From G965205725 sp965205725 (GTDB lineage Bacteria > Pseudomonadota > Gammaproteobacteria > Pseudomonadales > Halieaceae): 64,000 bases of DNA. The stretch's first letter is position 1; each line of letters starts with the position of its first letter. The position numbers and the translations under genes are program-made. The notes below the pieces were generated by a model that ran no database searches, was not told the DNA's origin, and was given only the letters and a program-made list of their open reading frames with translations. The DNA is taken from contig OZ242189.1 of the NCBI GenBank assembly GCA_965205725.1, positions 3,038,001-3,102,000 on the forward strand, given 5' to 3'. This document shows positions 42,245-50,400 of this stretch, in pieces.

Positions 42245-43155
42245 GTTGACTTCTCCATCGAAAAGCTCTTTTGCAGGCCCGCCAGTTTTTTGAGTTGACC
42301 GCGAATGGCCTGTAGCGAATTACTTAAATGTATTTGCTGCTGCGTGCTGACGTCTTCCAGCGCGTGTTGATGCAGATCTTCAAACTCCAGGGCCAGTGAT
42401 TTGAGTTGCTGCTTGCAGCGATTGCTCAACTGCAATGAATGTGCCCGGCGGTCCTGGGGGTGGCTTTCACGATTAACCCAGCCGCTGCTTTCCAGCTCGT
42501 CGATCAGGCTGCCCAAGGGTGCCTTATTCATATTGAGTTGCCTGGCCAACTGGCTCTGCTGTATACCCTCCTCTTTTGAAATTGCGACGAGTACCAGCCA
42601 TAAGCTGCGGGTAAATCCCAATTGTCTGAGCTGCATGTCGAAGCGACGACTATTGAGCCGACTAATAACGGTGATCAAGTGCATCAACATGAGTGGCTCG
42701 CCCTCTGGCAGGAAGTCGCGAGGATTTTGTGGCGATAACTTGGTGTACAGACGCATTAGATTGCACTCCAAGTCTTGAATGGCTTTCGCATTAAGCTCTT
42801 GCAAAACCAGTTTTTGCAGCTTCTGGAAACGCTGTTTCATTGTCCTTGTTAGAGGTTTGCCCTTGCGCGTGACACTCAGCAACTTGCTGCGCCGGTCTAT
42901 TGGATGAGGGCAGCGCTCAAGTAGCTGCTCCTCTTCAAGACGGTCGACAAGTTTGCCCAGAGGCGCCGGGCCTATGCCTAACAGGATAGCTAGCTGATTC
43001 TGACTAATACGAGAGTACTTGCTGACACTGCCTAATACCCGCCATTGAGATTCGGTCAGGCCCAGGTCGCGAATGCGGAATCCAAACACCTGCCGAGTCA
43101 GGCGAGTGATATCGTGCAGCAATATGCCAGGGTGATTGTCGAGTTGATGCTTCAT
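42241..43155 (-). CDS. Tandem MarR-domain fusion regulator
   Basis: 304 residues, twice the normal MarR length. Domain 1 (~10-140): GLTESQWRVLGSVSKYSRIS, NQLAILLGIGPAPLGKLVDR and a wing HPIDRRSKLLSVTRKG. Domain 2 (~155-295): GFTRSLWLVLVAISKEEGIQ, SQLARQLNMNKAPLGSLIDE and a wing HPQDRRAHSLQLSNRC. Both keep the DRR-x-(K/H)-xLxL wing, so both could bind DNA; the chain may be a single-polypeptide pseudo-dimer. It heads the efflux operon and probably represses it, with an AT-rich imperfect palindrome at 43157-43184 as a candidate operator. Confidence 0.88.
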   Translation of the reverse strand: MKHQLDNHPGILLHDITRLTRQVFGFRIRDLGLTESQWRVLGSVSKYSRISQNQLAILLGIGPAPLGKLVDRLEEEQLLERCPHPIDRRSKLLSVTRKGKPLTRTMKQRFQKLQKLVLQELNAKAIQDLECNLMRLYTKLSPQNPRDFLPEGEPLMLMHLITVISRLNSRRFDMQLRQLGFTRSLWLVLVAISKEEGIQQSQLARQLNMNKAPLGSLIDELESSGWVNRESHPQDRRAHSLQLSNRCKQQLKSLALEFEDLHQHALEDVSTQQQIHLSNSLQAIRGQLKKLAGLQKSFSMEKST

Positions 43156-43156
43156 G

Positions 43157-43184
43157 TGTATCTGATATAGATTACATATAGTAA
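43157..43184. promoter_or_regulatory. Candidate operator of the tandem MarR gene
   Basis: TGTATCTGATATAGATTACA is an imperfect inverted repeat (ATCT and AGAT around a short centre) directly before the regulator's ATG, followed by AT-rich sequence suited to the promoter. Autoregulation is inferred. Confidence 0.4.
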
Positions 43185-43451
43185 CTAAAGCATATTATTA
43201 TCTTTGCATACCGATATAACTGCAAGAACTGGATTTGGTGAGTTTTGGGTTTGATAATAAAGGCCGACTGTTGGGAGACACTCTGGTGAGCGAAGCGAGA
43301 CCCAGCCAGGGCGCAGCCTACTATGTTCTGGGCGTTCTGCTGGTTATGTCAGGGATTTGGAGTATTTCAGTGTGACGCAAAATGGCTGGCCTGAGGTGAA
43401 ACAGAAATTGCAAGAGCCTGGTTACCCAGGTGCCTTGAGGTCCGTTTGAAT
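43185..43451. other. Intergenic region with a short relic-like frame
   Basis: About 270 bases upstream of the efflux operon and downstream of cysK. On the plus strand a short frame ends at a TGA near 43376 and contains SQGAAYYVLGVLLVMSG, reminiscent of the start of an MFS carrier, but it is far too short and has no ribosome site. I see no supported gene. Confidence 0.35.
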
Positions 43452-44429
43452 TTAGCTGATAGCCTGTACGTTCTCGTTCTCTGAGAAGCGGCCTTCAAAC
43501 AGGGGTGCGGTAAGATAGCGTTCTCCGGAATCAGGCATGATGGCGACAATGGTTTTGCCTGCATGCTCCGGCTGTTTTGACAGGCGGTCAGCAACCGCCA
43601 TTGCCGCGCCGCAGGAGATGCCAGCGAGAATGCCCTCCTCTTGCATCAGTTTGTGGGCCCACTCCATTGCCTCGTCACTGCTGACTTGTTCAACCTGATC
43701 CACCATGTCCAAATCGAGATTGTCTGGCAGAAAGCCCGCGCCAATGCCCTGAATCTTGTGCGGTGCATGGCTGTGCTCCAGCCCTGCTTTTGCCGAGGCG
43801 ATGATCGTGGTGGTGTCAGGCTCGACGGCCACGCTCAGAATGGCTTTGCCCTGGGTGTTTTTGATATAGCGTGAGATACCGGTTAACGTGCCGCCAGTGC
43901 CAACGCCGCATACCAGAATGTCTATTTCACCGCCCGTATCGTTCCATATCTCCGGCCCGGTAGTTTGCTCGTGTACTGCCGGGTTAGCAGGATTTTCGAA
44001 TTGTCTGGGGCCAAAATGCTCGGCAGGGTCTGAGGCGATAATTTCTTCGGCGCGCGCAATTGCAGCACCCATGCCCTTGGCACCGTCTGTCAGCTCTATG
44101 TTGGCACCCAGGGCGACGATGAGTTTGCGACGTTCCAGGCTCATGGTATGAGGCATGACCAAAGTGCAGTCATAGCCCTTGGCCGCCGCCACAAATGCCA
44201 AGGCAATGCCGGTGTTGCCACTGGTGGGCTCAACAATTGTCATGCCCGGCTGAAGACTGCCGTCGGCTTCAGCCGCCGCTACCATGCTGGCGCCAATTCG
44301 GCATTTTACAGACATGGCTGGATTTCGGCTCTCCAGCTTCGCCAGAATATTGCCGCCACTGATGCGGTTGATTCTAACTAAAGGCGTGCCGCCAATGGTT
44401 GACGCGTTATTTTCAAAGACCTTGCCCAT
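43452..44429 (-). CDS. cysK: Cysteine synthase A (O-acetylserine sulfhydrylase)
   Basis: 325 residues from the ATG at 44429, preferred over an ATG four codons earlier because GAGG sits seven bases upstream of it. NNASTIGGTPLVRINRI, the PLP-lysine region NPAMSVKCRIGASMV, TIVEPTSGNTGIALAFVAAA (the substrate loop TSGNTG), GVGTGGTLTGISRYIK (phosphate loop) and GILAGISCGAAM. The enzyme condenses O-acetylserine and sulfide into cysteine. Homologues usually read NPAYSVK; here Tyr is Met. It stands between the efflux operon and a mobile element. Confidence 0.93.
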   Translation of the reverse strand: MGKVFENNASTIGGTPLVRINRISGGNILAKLESRNPAMSVKCRIGASMVAAAEADGSLQPGMTIVEPTSGNTGIALAFVAAAKGYDCTLVMPHTMSLERRKLIVALGANIELTDGAKGMGAAIARAEEIIASDPAEHFGPRQFENPANPAVHEQTTGPEIWNDTGGEIDILVCGVGTGGTLTGISRYIKNTQGKAILSVAVEPDTTTIIASAKAGLEHSHAPHKIQGIGAGFLPDNLDLDMVDQVEQVSSDEAMEWAHKLMQEEGILAGISCGAAMAVADRLSKQPEHAGKTIVAIMPDSGERYLTAPLFEGRFSENENVQAIS

Positions 44430-44484
44430 TGAATGCCTCATCTGTCGGGTTTTATAGAATTTTGATCTGGAAACACAGATTAGT

Positions 44485-46160
44485 TAGTGCCCATCCATAA
44501 ACTTTCAATCCATTGAAATATAAGGAATATTTTTCGCAAGGTATTAAAAAATCCTCTTGAATTTGTTAAGTTTAAGGTACGAACAAAAAACAAAAAAACC
44601 AAGAGGATTCCGCATGCGAGAGACCCGCATTGCTCAGGCAAGTATATTTGAAAACTACTCAAAACACGAATTTGGAACTCAGCTTCGGGCGTTATCAAAT
44701 CGACTGGATCAACATCCAGAAATACTACTCCTGGTCGCCGATGATCTCATTGATGCGTCAGTAGCCAAGGTAGGTCGAACAGGTTTAACCGTTGAAAATG
44801 TTTTTCGATGCTTGCTCCTGAAGCAGCAGTTGCGCGTCAACTACGAGCAATTGGCGTTTCATTTGTCAGACTCGATGACCTACCGTACGTTTGCCCGGCT
44901 GTCTGCCACAACAATGCCCAGTCGATCTGGGCTACAGTCAACTATACGGAGTATCAGGCCAGAAACGCTGGAAAAAGTGCATGAGACCCTCTCTGTCAGT
45001 TGGCTTAAAGCAGGCATACTATCAATGGAAAAATTACGCATCGATAGCACGGTTGTCGCCAGTAATATTGCGCCACCCAGTGACAGTCAACTCCTGAATG
45101 ATGGTGTTCGAGTGCTCAGCCGCCTGTTGATGAAAAGCAAAAATATCACAGGGGTAAAAATTTGCTTTACGGACCAGCGCAAAGCCTCGAAGTCGCTGGC
45201 ATTTCAGATTTTTAATGCGAAAAAGGCTAGAAAAAAAGCACTTTATCCAAGGTTGTTGCAGATTCTAAGAATTGTCCTGAAGCAAGTTGACCGGGGATTG
45301 GAAGCCGTAGAAGTGGGTGCCTGTGACTCTGATAAAAAGAAGCAATGGGTAAGTCAGGTAGAGCAGTACAGGGATTTGGCACTGAGGGTCATCAATCAAA
45401 CAGAGCGCCGCGTCATCCAGGGGCAGAGCATCCATTCCTCAAAAAAAATCGTGAGCTTATTCGAGTCACACACCGATATTATCGTCAAAGGATTTCGTGA
45501 CGTTCAATATGGCCATAAGATAAATCTGAGCAGTGAGAGAAGCGGATTCATCACGTACCTCTGCATTGAAAAAGGGAACCCGGCGGACTCCAGCTTGTTC
45601 ATGCCGACGCTGGATTTTCACCAGTCGAAGCTGGACTGTCTGCCGCACTCAGTGGTGGCTGACGGTGGCTATGCCAGCCAGGAGAATGTGGTAAAAGGAA
45701 GGGGGTTGGGTGTTAAGCGTGTGGCCTTTCATAAGCCGGTCGGTTTATCACTTCACGCCATGGGCGTTAAATCGAAAACGTTTACTCGATTGCGCCATTT
45801 CCGGGCGGGCATCGAAGGGAATATTTCAGAACTAAAAAGAGCATTTGGTGCAAAAAAAGCCAATTGGAAAGGACTTGCCGGCTTTAAAGCTTATGTCTGG
45901 TCGTCGGTTCTGAGCTACAACCTGATGCGCTTGGCGAGGATCGACTCCGGCTAAGCTAAGCGGTAGTACCGGCTGAGAAATATCTGTACGCTTACGGGCA
46001 GTGCAGGGGAGACCTGCGACAAAAATTCAGGATAAAAGGCCATGAAGTGACAATTCACCTCAGTTCATGACCGCTACGAAGCCCGGAGAAGTATGAACCG
46101 GATCGGAAAGATTAAAACAGGGTGTTTTGTCAAAAAACACCCATTTATGGATGGGCACTA
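44485..46160 (+). mobile_element. ISNCY-like insertion sequence, apparently complete
   Basis: 1676 bp bounded by exact 17-bp inverted repeats: TAGTGCCCATCCATAAA at 44485-44501 and its complement at 46144-46160. It encodes one transposase (44614-45954). A target duplication is ambiguous because TTAG-type sequence occurs on both outer sides. The element separates cysK from the second belt of insertion-sequence debris. Confidence 0.85.
44614..45954 (+). CDS. DDE transposase of the ISNCY-like element
   Basis: 446 residues from the ATG at 44614, chosen because AGAGGA lies six bases upstream. An N-terminal DUF772-like domain (GRTGLTVENVFRCLLLKQQL then YEQLAFHLSDSMTYRTFARL) precedes the catalytic core: LRIDSTVVASN (D), HSVVADGGYAS (D) and AGIEGNISELKRAFG (E) give the DDE triad. 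No frameshift or stop is seen, so it may be active. The exact IS family is a judgement from sequence; IS1182-like is an alternative. Confidence 0.85.
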   Translation: MRETRIAQASIFENYSKHEFGTQLRALSNRLDQHPEILLLVADDLIDASVAKVGRTGLTVENVFRCLLLKQQLRVNYEQLAFHLSDSMTYRTFARLSATTMPSRSGLQSTIRSIRPETLEKVHETLSVSWLKAGILSMEKLRIDSTVVASNIAPPSDSQLLNDGVRVLSRLLMKSKNITGVKICFTDQRKASKSLAFQIFNAKKARKKALYPRLLQILRIVLKQVDRGLEAVEVGACDSDKKKQWVSQVEQYRDLALRVINQTERRVIQGQSIHSSKKIVSLFESHTDIIVKGFRDVQYGHKINLSSERSGFITYLCIEKGNPADSSLFMPTLDFHQSKLDCLPHSVVADGGYASQENVVKGRGLGVKRVAFHKPVGLSLHAMGVKSKTFTRLRHFRAGIEGNISELKRAFGAKKANWKGLAGFKAYVWSSVLSYNLMRLARIDSG

Positions 46161-46831
46161 GTTAGGCACTGGGCACTTGTCCAACCGGTTTTCGAGTCAG
46201 GCCTGGTCAAAATGGCACTTTTACCAGATTACAGTTTGTTAATGCAGGCCTTGAAATTATTAAGTTTGCCTTCAGATAGCCGACATACCTTAGCCATGAG
46301 TCTACCCCAGTGGGTTTTTTGAATATGGACAAGCAAAAGCAAAATATGATTATTACTGGTGTCTACGCTGTGATTTTTACACTGTTTTTTATGCTGCAGG
46401 GAACTTCCCAGTTTTTTTGATCTAAAATGGTTCAATGGTTCAATGGTTCAATGGTTCAATGGTTCAATGGTTCAATGGTTCAATGGTTCAATGGCAGCCC
46501 AGGTGAGAACGCCGATTCGGCCGCCACCATCCAGGCCTTCTACCTTCCCACCAGTGATCGCTCAGTCGGACCGCGGCAACCAGTATTGCTCAGTGGGGCG
46601 AAGACCATTCTGGAGCTGAACCCTACGCAGATTGTCTTTGTTAGACGGCGGCTACGGAGTCCGCGTGGAGCAATTTGTTGAGTTTTTACTGGAAGAAGGA
46701 GTTAATAATATCAGCGATATTTGAAGCCCTGTCTCTAATAAATATTTCAGCTTCTGACTCCTTTTCAATTTTCACAACCTCATTAAAGAGACCTCAGCAT
46801 AACTCGGCAATCACTTGGTTATTTTGATAAA
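46161..46831. other. Gene-poor stretch with tandem repeats and transposase scraps
   Basis: Holds the 8-bp tandem repeat at 46427-46494. At 46325-46420 a 31-codon frame (MDKQKQNMIITGVYAVIFTL onward) would make a one-helix membrane peptide but lacks a ribosome site. At 46540-46600 the frame VIAQSDRGNQYCS resembles the HSDRGSQY motif of IS3-type integrases, so a degraded transposase is likely. No intact gene is supported. Confidence 0.45.
46427..46494 (+). repeat. Tandem array of ATGGTTCA, eight full units plus ATGG
   Basis: The 8-bp unit repeats without a mismatch from 46427 to 46490, then half a unit follows. Every third unit restores the reading frame, so it can encode the 8-residue period MVQWFNGS. 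Uniform units suggest recent slippage expansion. Confidence 0.95.
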
Positions 46832-47518
46832 ATGACGCATGCAAAAAACAGTCTCTACTCAACCCCACTCTTTGTTTCAAGGGCAGACCTTGAGCATCCC
46901 ATACTCCACAGTCTCAACGACACAGAAGCTCTGCTTGAATGGTCTGAGGTCGAGGTGATCTTATCGCCGATCTACGCCTCTAAAACGGGCCGGCCGAGCT
47001 ATCCATTGTTAACCCTGTTTCGCGGCTTGTTGCTGGGCATCTGGTACCAACTCTCGGATGTGCAGTGAGCACAGAGCCTGTATCGGGATTGGCTGTTGCG
47101 GAAGTTTTGTCGCCTTGAACTCGATGGTGATGTACCGGAAGCCTCCACGCTTGGGCGGTTTCGCATGCAGTTGGTTGAGCAGGATGTCTGGGGTCGCCTG
47201 CTCGGCGAGATCAAGTGCCAACTAGAGGCGAAGAACATCATCATGAGCGAAGGGCGGATCAACATCATTGATGCCACCCCCATTGAAGCGGCGCAGTCCG
47301 GGTCAGGCAAGGGGAAGGACGGTCAGCCTAAACGCGACCCTGATGGAGGCTGGCATGTTAAACAGGACAGCCGGGGACGCCAGAAATCGACCCATGGTTT
47401 TTCCGTACACAGCGGGGTCGATGAAGAGGGTTTTATTCATCGTCAAGGTATCACGCCCGGCCATGTCCATGACTCCCGTGAACGAGGCAGCCATCATTAC
47501 TCCGCCGATAAGCTTGGC
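46832..47518 (+). pseudogene. IS5-family transposase with nonsense mutation and truncated end
   Basis: First frame: FVSRADLEHPILHSLNDTEA through GIWYQLSDVQ, then TGA at 47066-47068 where relatives have a Leu codon; the same frame continues AQSLYRDWLLRKFCRLELDG, DVPEASTLGRFRMQLVEQ and INIIDATPIEAAQSGSGKG (the first catalytic Asp region). STHGFSVHSGVDEEGFIHRQ and GHVHDS belong to the core, but the frame departs from the family soon after (~47490) and the C-terminal part with the catalytic Glu is gone. Confidence 0.8.
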
Positions 47519-47559
47519 GTTAGACCGGATCGCTCGCTCCGCAGGCGCTCCGATCTAAC
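47519..47559. repeat. 41-bp imperfect inverted repeat, cassette-boundary-like
   Basis: Begins GTTAGAC and ends ATCTAAC; the arms GTTAGA-CGGA-CGC and GCG-TCCG-TCTAAC pair with a few mismatches around TCCGCAG. GTTAGAC fits the GTTRRRY core of integron attC sites and ATCTAAC fits RYYYAAC, but in inside-out order. It lies 17 bases before the retropepsin-like gene and at the broken end of an IS5 gene. Confidence 0.45.
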
Positions 47560-47575
47560 GGCAGAGAAATAATTC

Positions 47576-48244
47576 ATGACCACACTACCAATTGTCTTCA
47601 GAGACGGGCATCTATTCGTTGAGATTGACGGGTGGCTGTGGTTATTTGACACAGGTGCGCCGGAAAGCTTTGGCGAGTCAAATGAAATTACTCTTGATGC
47701 TCAGTGCCACCGATTGAGTAATGGCTACATGGGACAGTCAGCCTCAACGCTTTCACAGTTCATCGGAGTCGAATGTCGCGGACTTATTGGTACGGATATT
47801 CTCGGCAAGTTTGATCATCTTCTTGACGCTTCCAGCGGTACGGTTACCATTTCAACAGGCGATTTGGAACATACTGGCAGGACATTACCCCTATCTGAGT
47901 CCATGGGCATTCCGATTCTCACAGCGAGAATTGCCAGTAGCGATTATCGGATGTTCTTCGATACAGGTGCACAGATTTCTTATTTCCAAGAGGACACCAT
48001 CACTGACTTTCCATCTGCTGCCGCCTTTACTGATTTCTATCCTGGTATCGGCCAGTTCCAGACCGACACACACCAGGTTCAAGTTGGACTGGGCGACTGT
48101 GCCTTCACACTCCGCTGCGGCACACTTCCGGACTTGCTCGGTGCAACGCTCATGATAGCGGGTACGTCAGGAATTATTGGCAACCAGATAATGGAGAATC
48201 GGGTTATCGGCTATTTCCCACGGAGAAATGTACTGTGCCTGTGA
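47576..48244 (+). CDS. Retropepsin-like aspartic protease-fold protein with two DTGA motifs
   Basis: 222 residues, no signal peptide. WLFDTGAPESFG (Asp 25) and MFFDTGAQISYF (~Asp 127) are each followed about 45-60 residues later by hydrophobic-Gly segments (RGLIGTDILGKFDHLLD and MIAGTSGIIGNQIME) like the second half of a retropepsin lobe. A single chain with two lobes would make an intramolecular active site like pepsin. Whether it is proteolytic is unknown. Its stop overlaps the next gene's GTG (GTGA at 48241), so the two products probably cooperate. It is enclosed by transposon debris, consistent with a transferred cargo gene. Confidence 0.7.
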   Translation: MTTLPIVFRDGHLFVEIDGWLWLFDTGAPESFGESNEITLDAQCHRLSNGYMGQSASTLSQFIGVECRGLIGTDILGKFDHLLDASSGTVTISTGDLEHTGRTLPLSESMGIPILTARIASSDYRMFFDTGAQISYFQEDTITDFPSAAAFTDFYPGIGQFQTDTHQVQVGLGDCAFTLRCGTLPDLLGATLMIAGTSGIIGNQIMENRVIGYFPRRNVLCL

Positions 48245-48369
48245 ACTGCAATCCGCATTCTTCATGGGCAGAAGTTTACGATCTTGCCTACGATAGATCC
48301 TTCGGTGAGTTTTATAACAAATTAACCGTTGCAACAATCCAGGTAATAGAGGTGGCCCCGGTTATTTGA
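48241..48369 (+). pseudogene. Methyltransferase N-terminal fragment cut by an IS3 element
   Basis: A GTG-initiated frame of 42 codons: NCNPHSSWAEVYDLAYDRSF, then GEFYNKLTVATIQVIE, after which it enters the IS3 end at 48353 and stops at 48367-48369. The SSWAxVYDLAYxxSFGxFYxxLT opening is typical of a class I SAM methyltransferase family from memory, whose SAM-binding motif would come next. The rest of the gene is absent on the other side of the IS, so it is a remnant rather than a simple interruption. Confidence 0.6.
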
Positions 48370-48409
48370 ACAGCAATCCCAATTCTATAAGTGTATGCCT
48401 GCACTGGGT

Positions 48410-49237
48410 TTAAGCTGCCATGGGTAGTGGCAGCGATTCATAGTAAAACTGATCCGGTGTTTGTCGGTCAAGACTGCTGTGAGGTCGCCGGTTGTTGTAG
48501 AACCGAAAGTAGCGATCCAGTCCTGCCTTGGCCGCCGAGACCGTGTCATACGCATGCAGGTAGACTTCCTCGTACTTCAGCGATCGCCATAGGCGTTCAA
48601 CAAACACATTGTCCCGCCAGGCGCCTTTGCCATCCATGCTGATCTGGATACCATTTTCCTTCAGCAGACCGGTGAAGGCCTGGCTGGTGAACTGGCTGCC
48701 CTGGTCGGTATTCATAATCTCCGGCTTGCCATGGTGCTCCATGGCTTCCTCCACCGCCTCCAGACAGAAGTACACATCCATGGTGGTGGAGACCTTCCAG
48801 GATAAGACTCGCCGAGAATACCAATCCACGACGGCTGCCAGGTAGACAAATCCACGAGCCATCGGAATGTACGTGATGTCCATCGCCCACGCCTGGTTGT
48901 ATCGAGTCACCGCCAGATTACGCAGCAGGTACGGATAGACTTTGTGCCCTGGGTGTCGCCGTGTGGTCTTGGGCTTGCGATACAGCGCTTCAATGCTCAT
49001 GACCCTCATAAGCCTGGCGACTTTCGAGCGGCCCACCTTGTGGCCTTCTTGGCGCAGTAGATCCCGTAGCATCCGGGCACCGGCGAACGGCAGCTCCAAG
49101 TGCAGACGGTCAATCCGATTCATCAACATCTGATTGCGAGGACTGACTGGTTTGGGCGGGTAGTACACAGTGCCTCGACTGATATCCAGCAGTTTGGCCT
49201 GCCGACTGATCGGCAGTGTGTGGTTGCGGTCGATCAT
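48410..49237 (-). CDS. IS3-family transposase OrfB
   Basis: 275 residues. An N-terminal HTH_21 domain (ISRQAKLLDISRGTVYYPP, then LPFAGARMLRDLLRQEGHKV) precedes the rve integrase core: AWAMDITYIPMARGFVYLAA (D), EIMNTDQGSQFTSQAF (D) and DNVFVERLWRSLKYEEVYLH (E). Ends YFRFYNNRRPHSSLDRQTPD. Its ATG overlaps the OrfA stop (49234-49237). All catalytic residues are present, so it could be functional as an OrfAB fusion made by frameshifting. Confidence 0.92.
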   Translation of the reverse strand: MIDRNHTLPISRQAKLLDISRGTVYYPPKPVSPRNQMLMNRIDRLHLELPFAGARMLRDLLRQEGHKVGRSKVARLMRVMSIEALYRKPKTTRRHPGHKVYPYLLRNLAVTRYNQAWAMDITYIPMARGFVYLAAVVDWYSRRVLSWKVSTTMDVYFCLEAVEEAMEHHGKPEIMNTDQGSQFTSQAFTGLLKENGIQISMDGKGAWRDNVFVERLWRSLKYEEVYLHAYDTVSAAKAGLDRYFRFYNNRRPHSSLDRQTPDQFYYESLPLPMAA

Positions 49238-49536
49238 CGTTTTTCGCTCAGCAATCCCGCCTTGTTGAGCGCGCCTTCTAAAAAATCATTTTCCAGCGTC
49301 AGCTCTCCAATTTTGGCATGGAGTGTCTTCACATCCACCCGAGGCTCCTTGGACTCCCCACCGCCAAATACATCGGCAGAGCGCTCCAACAACTGCGTCT
49401 TCCACTGGGTAATCTGGTTGGGGTGTACATCGAAGCGCTGGGACAGCTCCGCTGCCGTCTGTTCGCCTTTGACGGCATCCAGAGCCACTTTGGCCTTGAA
49501 CTGGGGTGAGTGATTACGGCGAGGTCTTCTGGCCAT
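49234..49536 (-). CDS. IS3-family transposase OrfA
   Basis: 100 residues from the ATG at 49536 (an upstream in-frame start at 49560 is less likely). ARRPRRNHSPQFKAKVALDA, GEQTAAELSQRFDVHPNQIT and QWKTQLLERSADVFGGG form the helix-turn-helix; the C-terminal KTLHAKIGELTLENDFLEGA is the leucine-zipper region used for multimerisation. It binds the element ends and regulates transposition. Confidence 0.9.
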   Translation of the reverse strand: MARRPRRNHSPQFKAKVALDAVKGEQTAAELSQRFDVHPNQITQWKTQLLERSADVFGGGESKEPRVDVKTLHAKIGELTLENDFLEGALNKAGLLSEKR

Positions 49537-49630
49537 GTCGATTCTCCTGAGTACGGGCAATACGATGCCCTAAGTCAGGCAGGGAATCCACTTACAGCGC
49601 TGTTCAGATTTCTGGGGCCAGCTCTGTTTT

Positions 49631-50029
49631 TTAGCCATTGACTATTGCCACCAATTCATTTGAAAAAGCAATAGCTAGGGAATGAACTATGCCGGCTATT
49701 AGCGTAGCTAGTATTGAAAGAGGTGCCCATTTAAAAAAGTGTAACTTAGAAGGGTGTTCCTCAATCTCTTTTTGAGATGTTCTCGAATAGAGCCAATTAT
49801 GAAATTTAGCTTGATATCCAATCAAGCAATAAAGCCAGAGAAGCAAAATTGAAAAGTTAGATATTATAAGAATTATCTTCTCACTAGATTGCTTAGCGAT
49901 AAATGCAAATGCACTTAATACAAGCAACCACTCAAGTAACTTGAACCACTCTTCAGTAATTTCTGAAATATGATTTGATAAAAAAACCATTATTTTATCG
50001 AACCAATCATCATCTGGATTACGTTCCAT
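49631..50029 (-). CDS. Hypothetical membrane protein
   Basis: 132 residues, AT-rich. A soluble N-terminus (MERNPDDDWFDKIMVFLSNH) is followed by three hydrophobic segments: FKLLEWLLVLSAFAFIA, IILIISNFSILLLWLYCLI and APLSILATLIAGIVHSLAIA. GGAG lies about eight bases before the ATG, supporting a real gene. I do not recognise the family. It lies between two insertion sequences and its base composition differs from the chromosomal genes, suggesting transfer. Confidence 0.6.
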   Translation of the reverse strand: MERNPDDDWFDKIMVFLSNHISEITEEWFKLLEWLLVLSAFAFIAKQSSEKIILIISNFSILLLWLYCLIGYQAKFHNWLYSRTSQKEIEEHPSKLHFFKWAPLSILATLIAGIVHSLAIAFSNELVAIVNG

Positions 50030-50131
50030 ATTACTCCTTACACTTAACTTGTTACTAATAGGAATAGACCTTCCCTGTAATCCATATACATAGACGGACT
50101 ATAATTCCTCATAATTTGATCATCAAGCTAA

Positions 50132-50367
50132 TGTCCGGGTTCAGTACCTGTGAGACAAATCGGCCAGCTTCGGTATGGCTTGATGCGCAGGCTTTTGATC
50201 TGCATCGGGTCGTCTCCTGTATGGATTTAATCACTCACAAGCTGCCAGGTTCTTGGCAATCCGGGGATCATGACCTGTGGAGTGGTGGGTAAGTCTACGA
50301 CTTACCCACCACTCCACAGGTACAATAACAATCGTCCAAAAGTCTCATAGGTATCTGAACCATGACA
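50132..50367 (-). mobile_element. Internally deleted copy of the IS481-like element
   Basis: Keeps both ends of the element at 9265-10533: GTCCGGGTTCAGTACCTGTG at the left and TCATAGGTATCTGAACCATG at the right. It retains the segment from GGCCAGCTTCGGTATG through CTGCATCGGGTCGTC, which is the transposase start region, but nearly all the gene is missing. Such relics can be mobilised in trans by a full copy. Confidence 0.8.
50273..50321. repeat. Perfect 23-bp inverted repeat with 3-base loop
   Basis: The left arm starts ACCTGTGGAGTGGTGGG and the right arm (50299-50321) is its exact complement, separated by TAC. This segment has no counterpart in the full IS481-like copy, so it was inserted or created within the relic. 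As RNA it would form a very stable hairpin that could stop transcription from the upstream DUF917 operon. Confidence 0.85.
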
Positions 50368-50400
50368 CCCGTGAGGTTTGGGGCTGAAGCAAACCAGGGT

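Larger units (their letters stand above)
48353..49620 (-). mobile_element. IS3-family insertion sequence
   Basis: About 1268 bp with imperfect inverted ends: TGGCCCCGGTTATTTGAACA at the left and, read inward from the right, TGGCCCCAGAAATCTGAACA. It encodes OrfA and OrfB on the minus strand in the standard overlapping arrangement. No direct repeat was recognised at the flanks, and the gene cut on the left does not resume on the right, so a deletion accompanied or followed insertion. Confidence 0.85.
50030..50400. other. Intergenic region dominated by an IS relic
   Basis: Contains the promoter side of the hypothetical membrane protein, the deleted IS481-like copy (50132-50367) with its hairpin, and about 30 bases before the DUF917 stop. 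No gene is seen. Confidence 0.6.

Noticed and set aside
46427..46681. 84-codon frame beginning in the 8-bp tandem array (MVQWFNGS repeats)
   Set aside because: Its start is created by the repeat itself and the downstream part looks like a degraded transposase in another frame.
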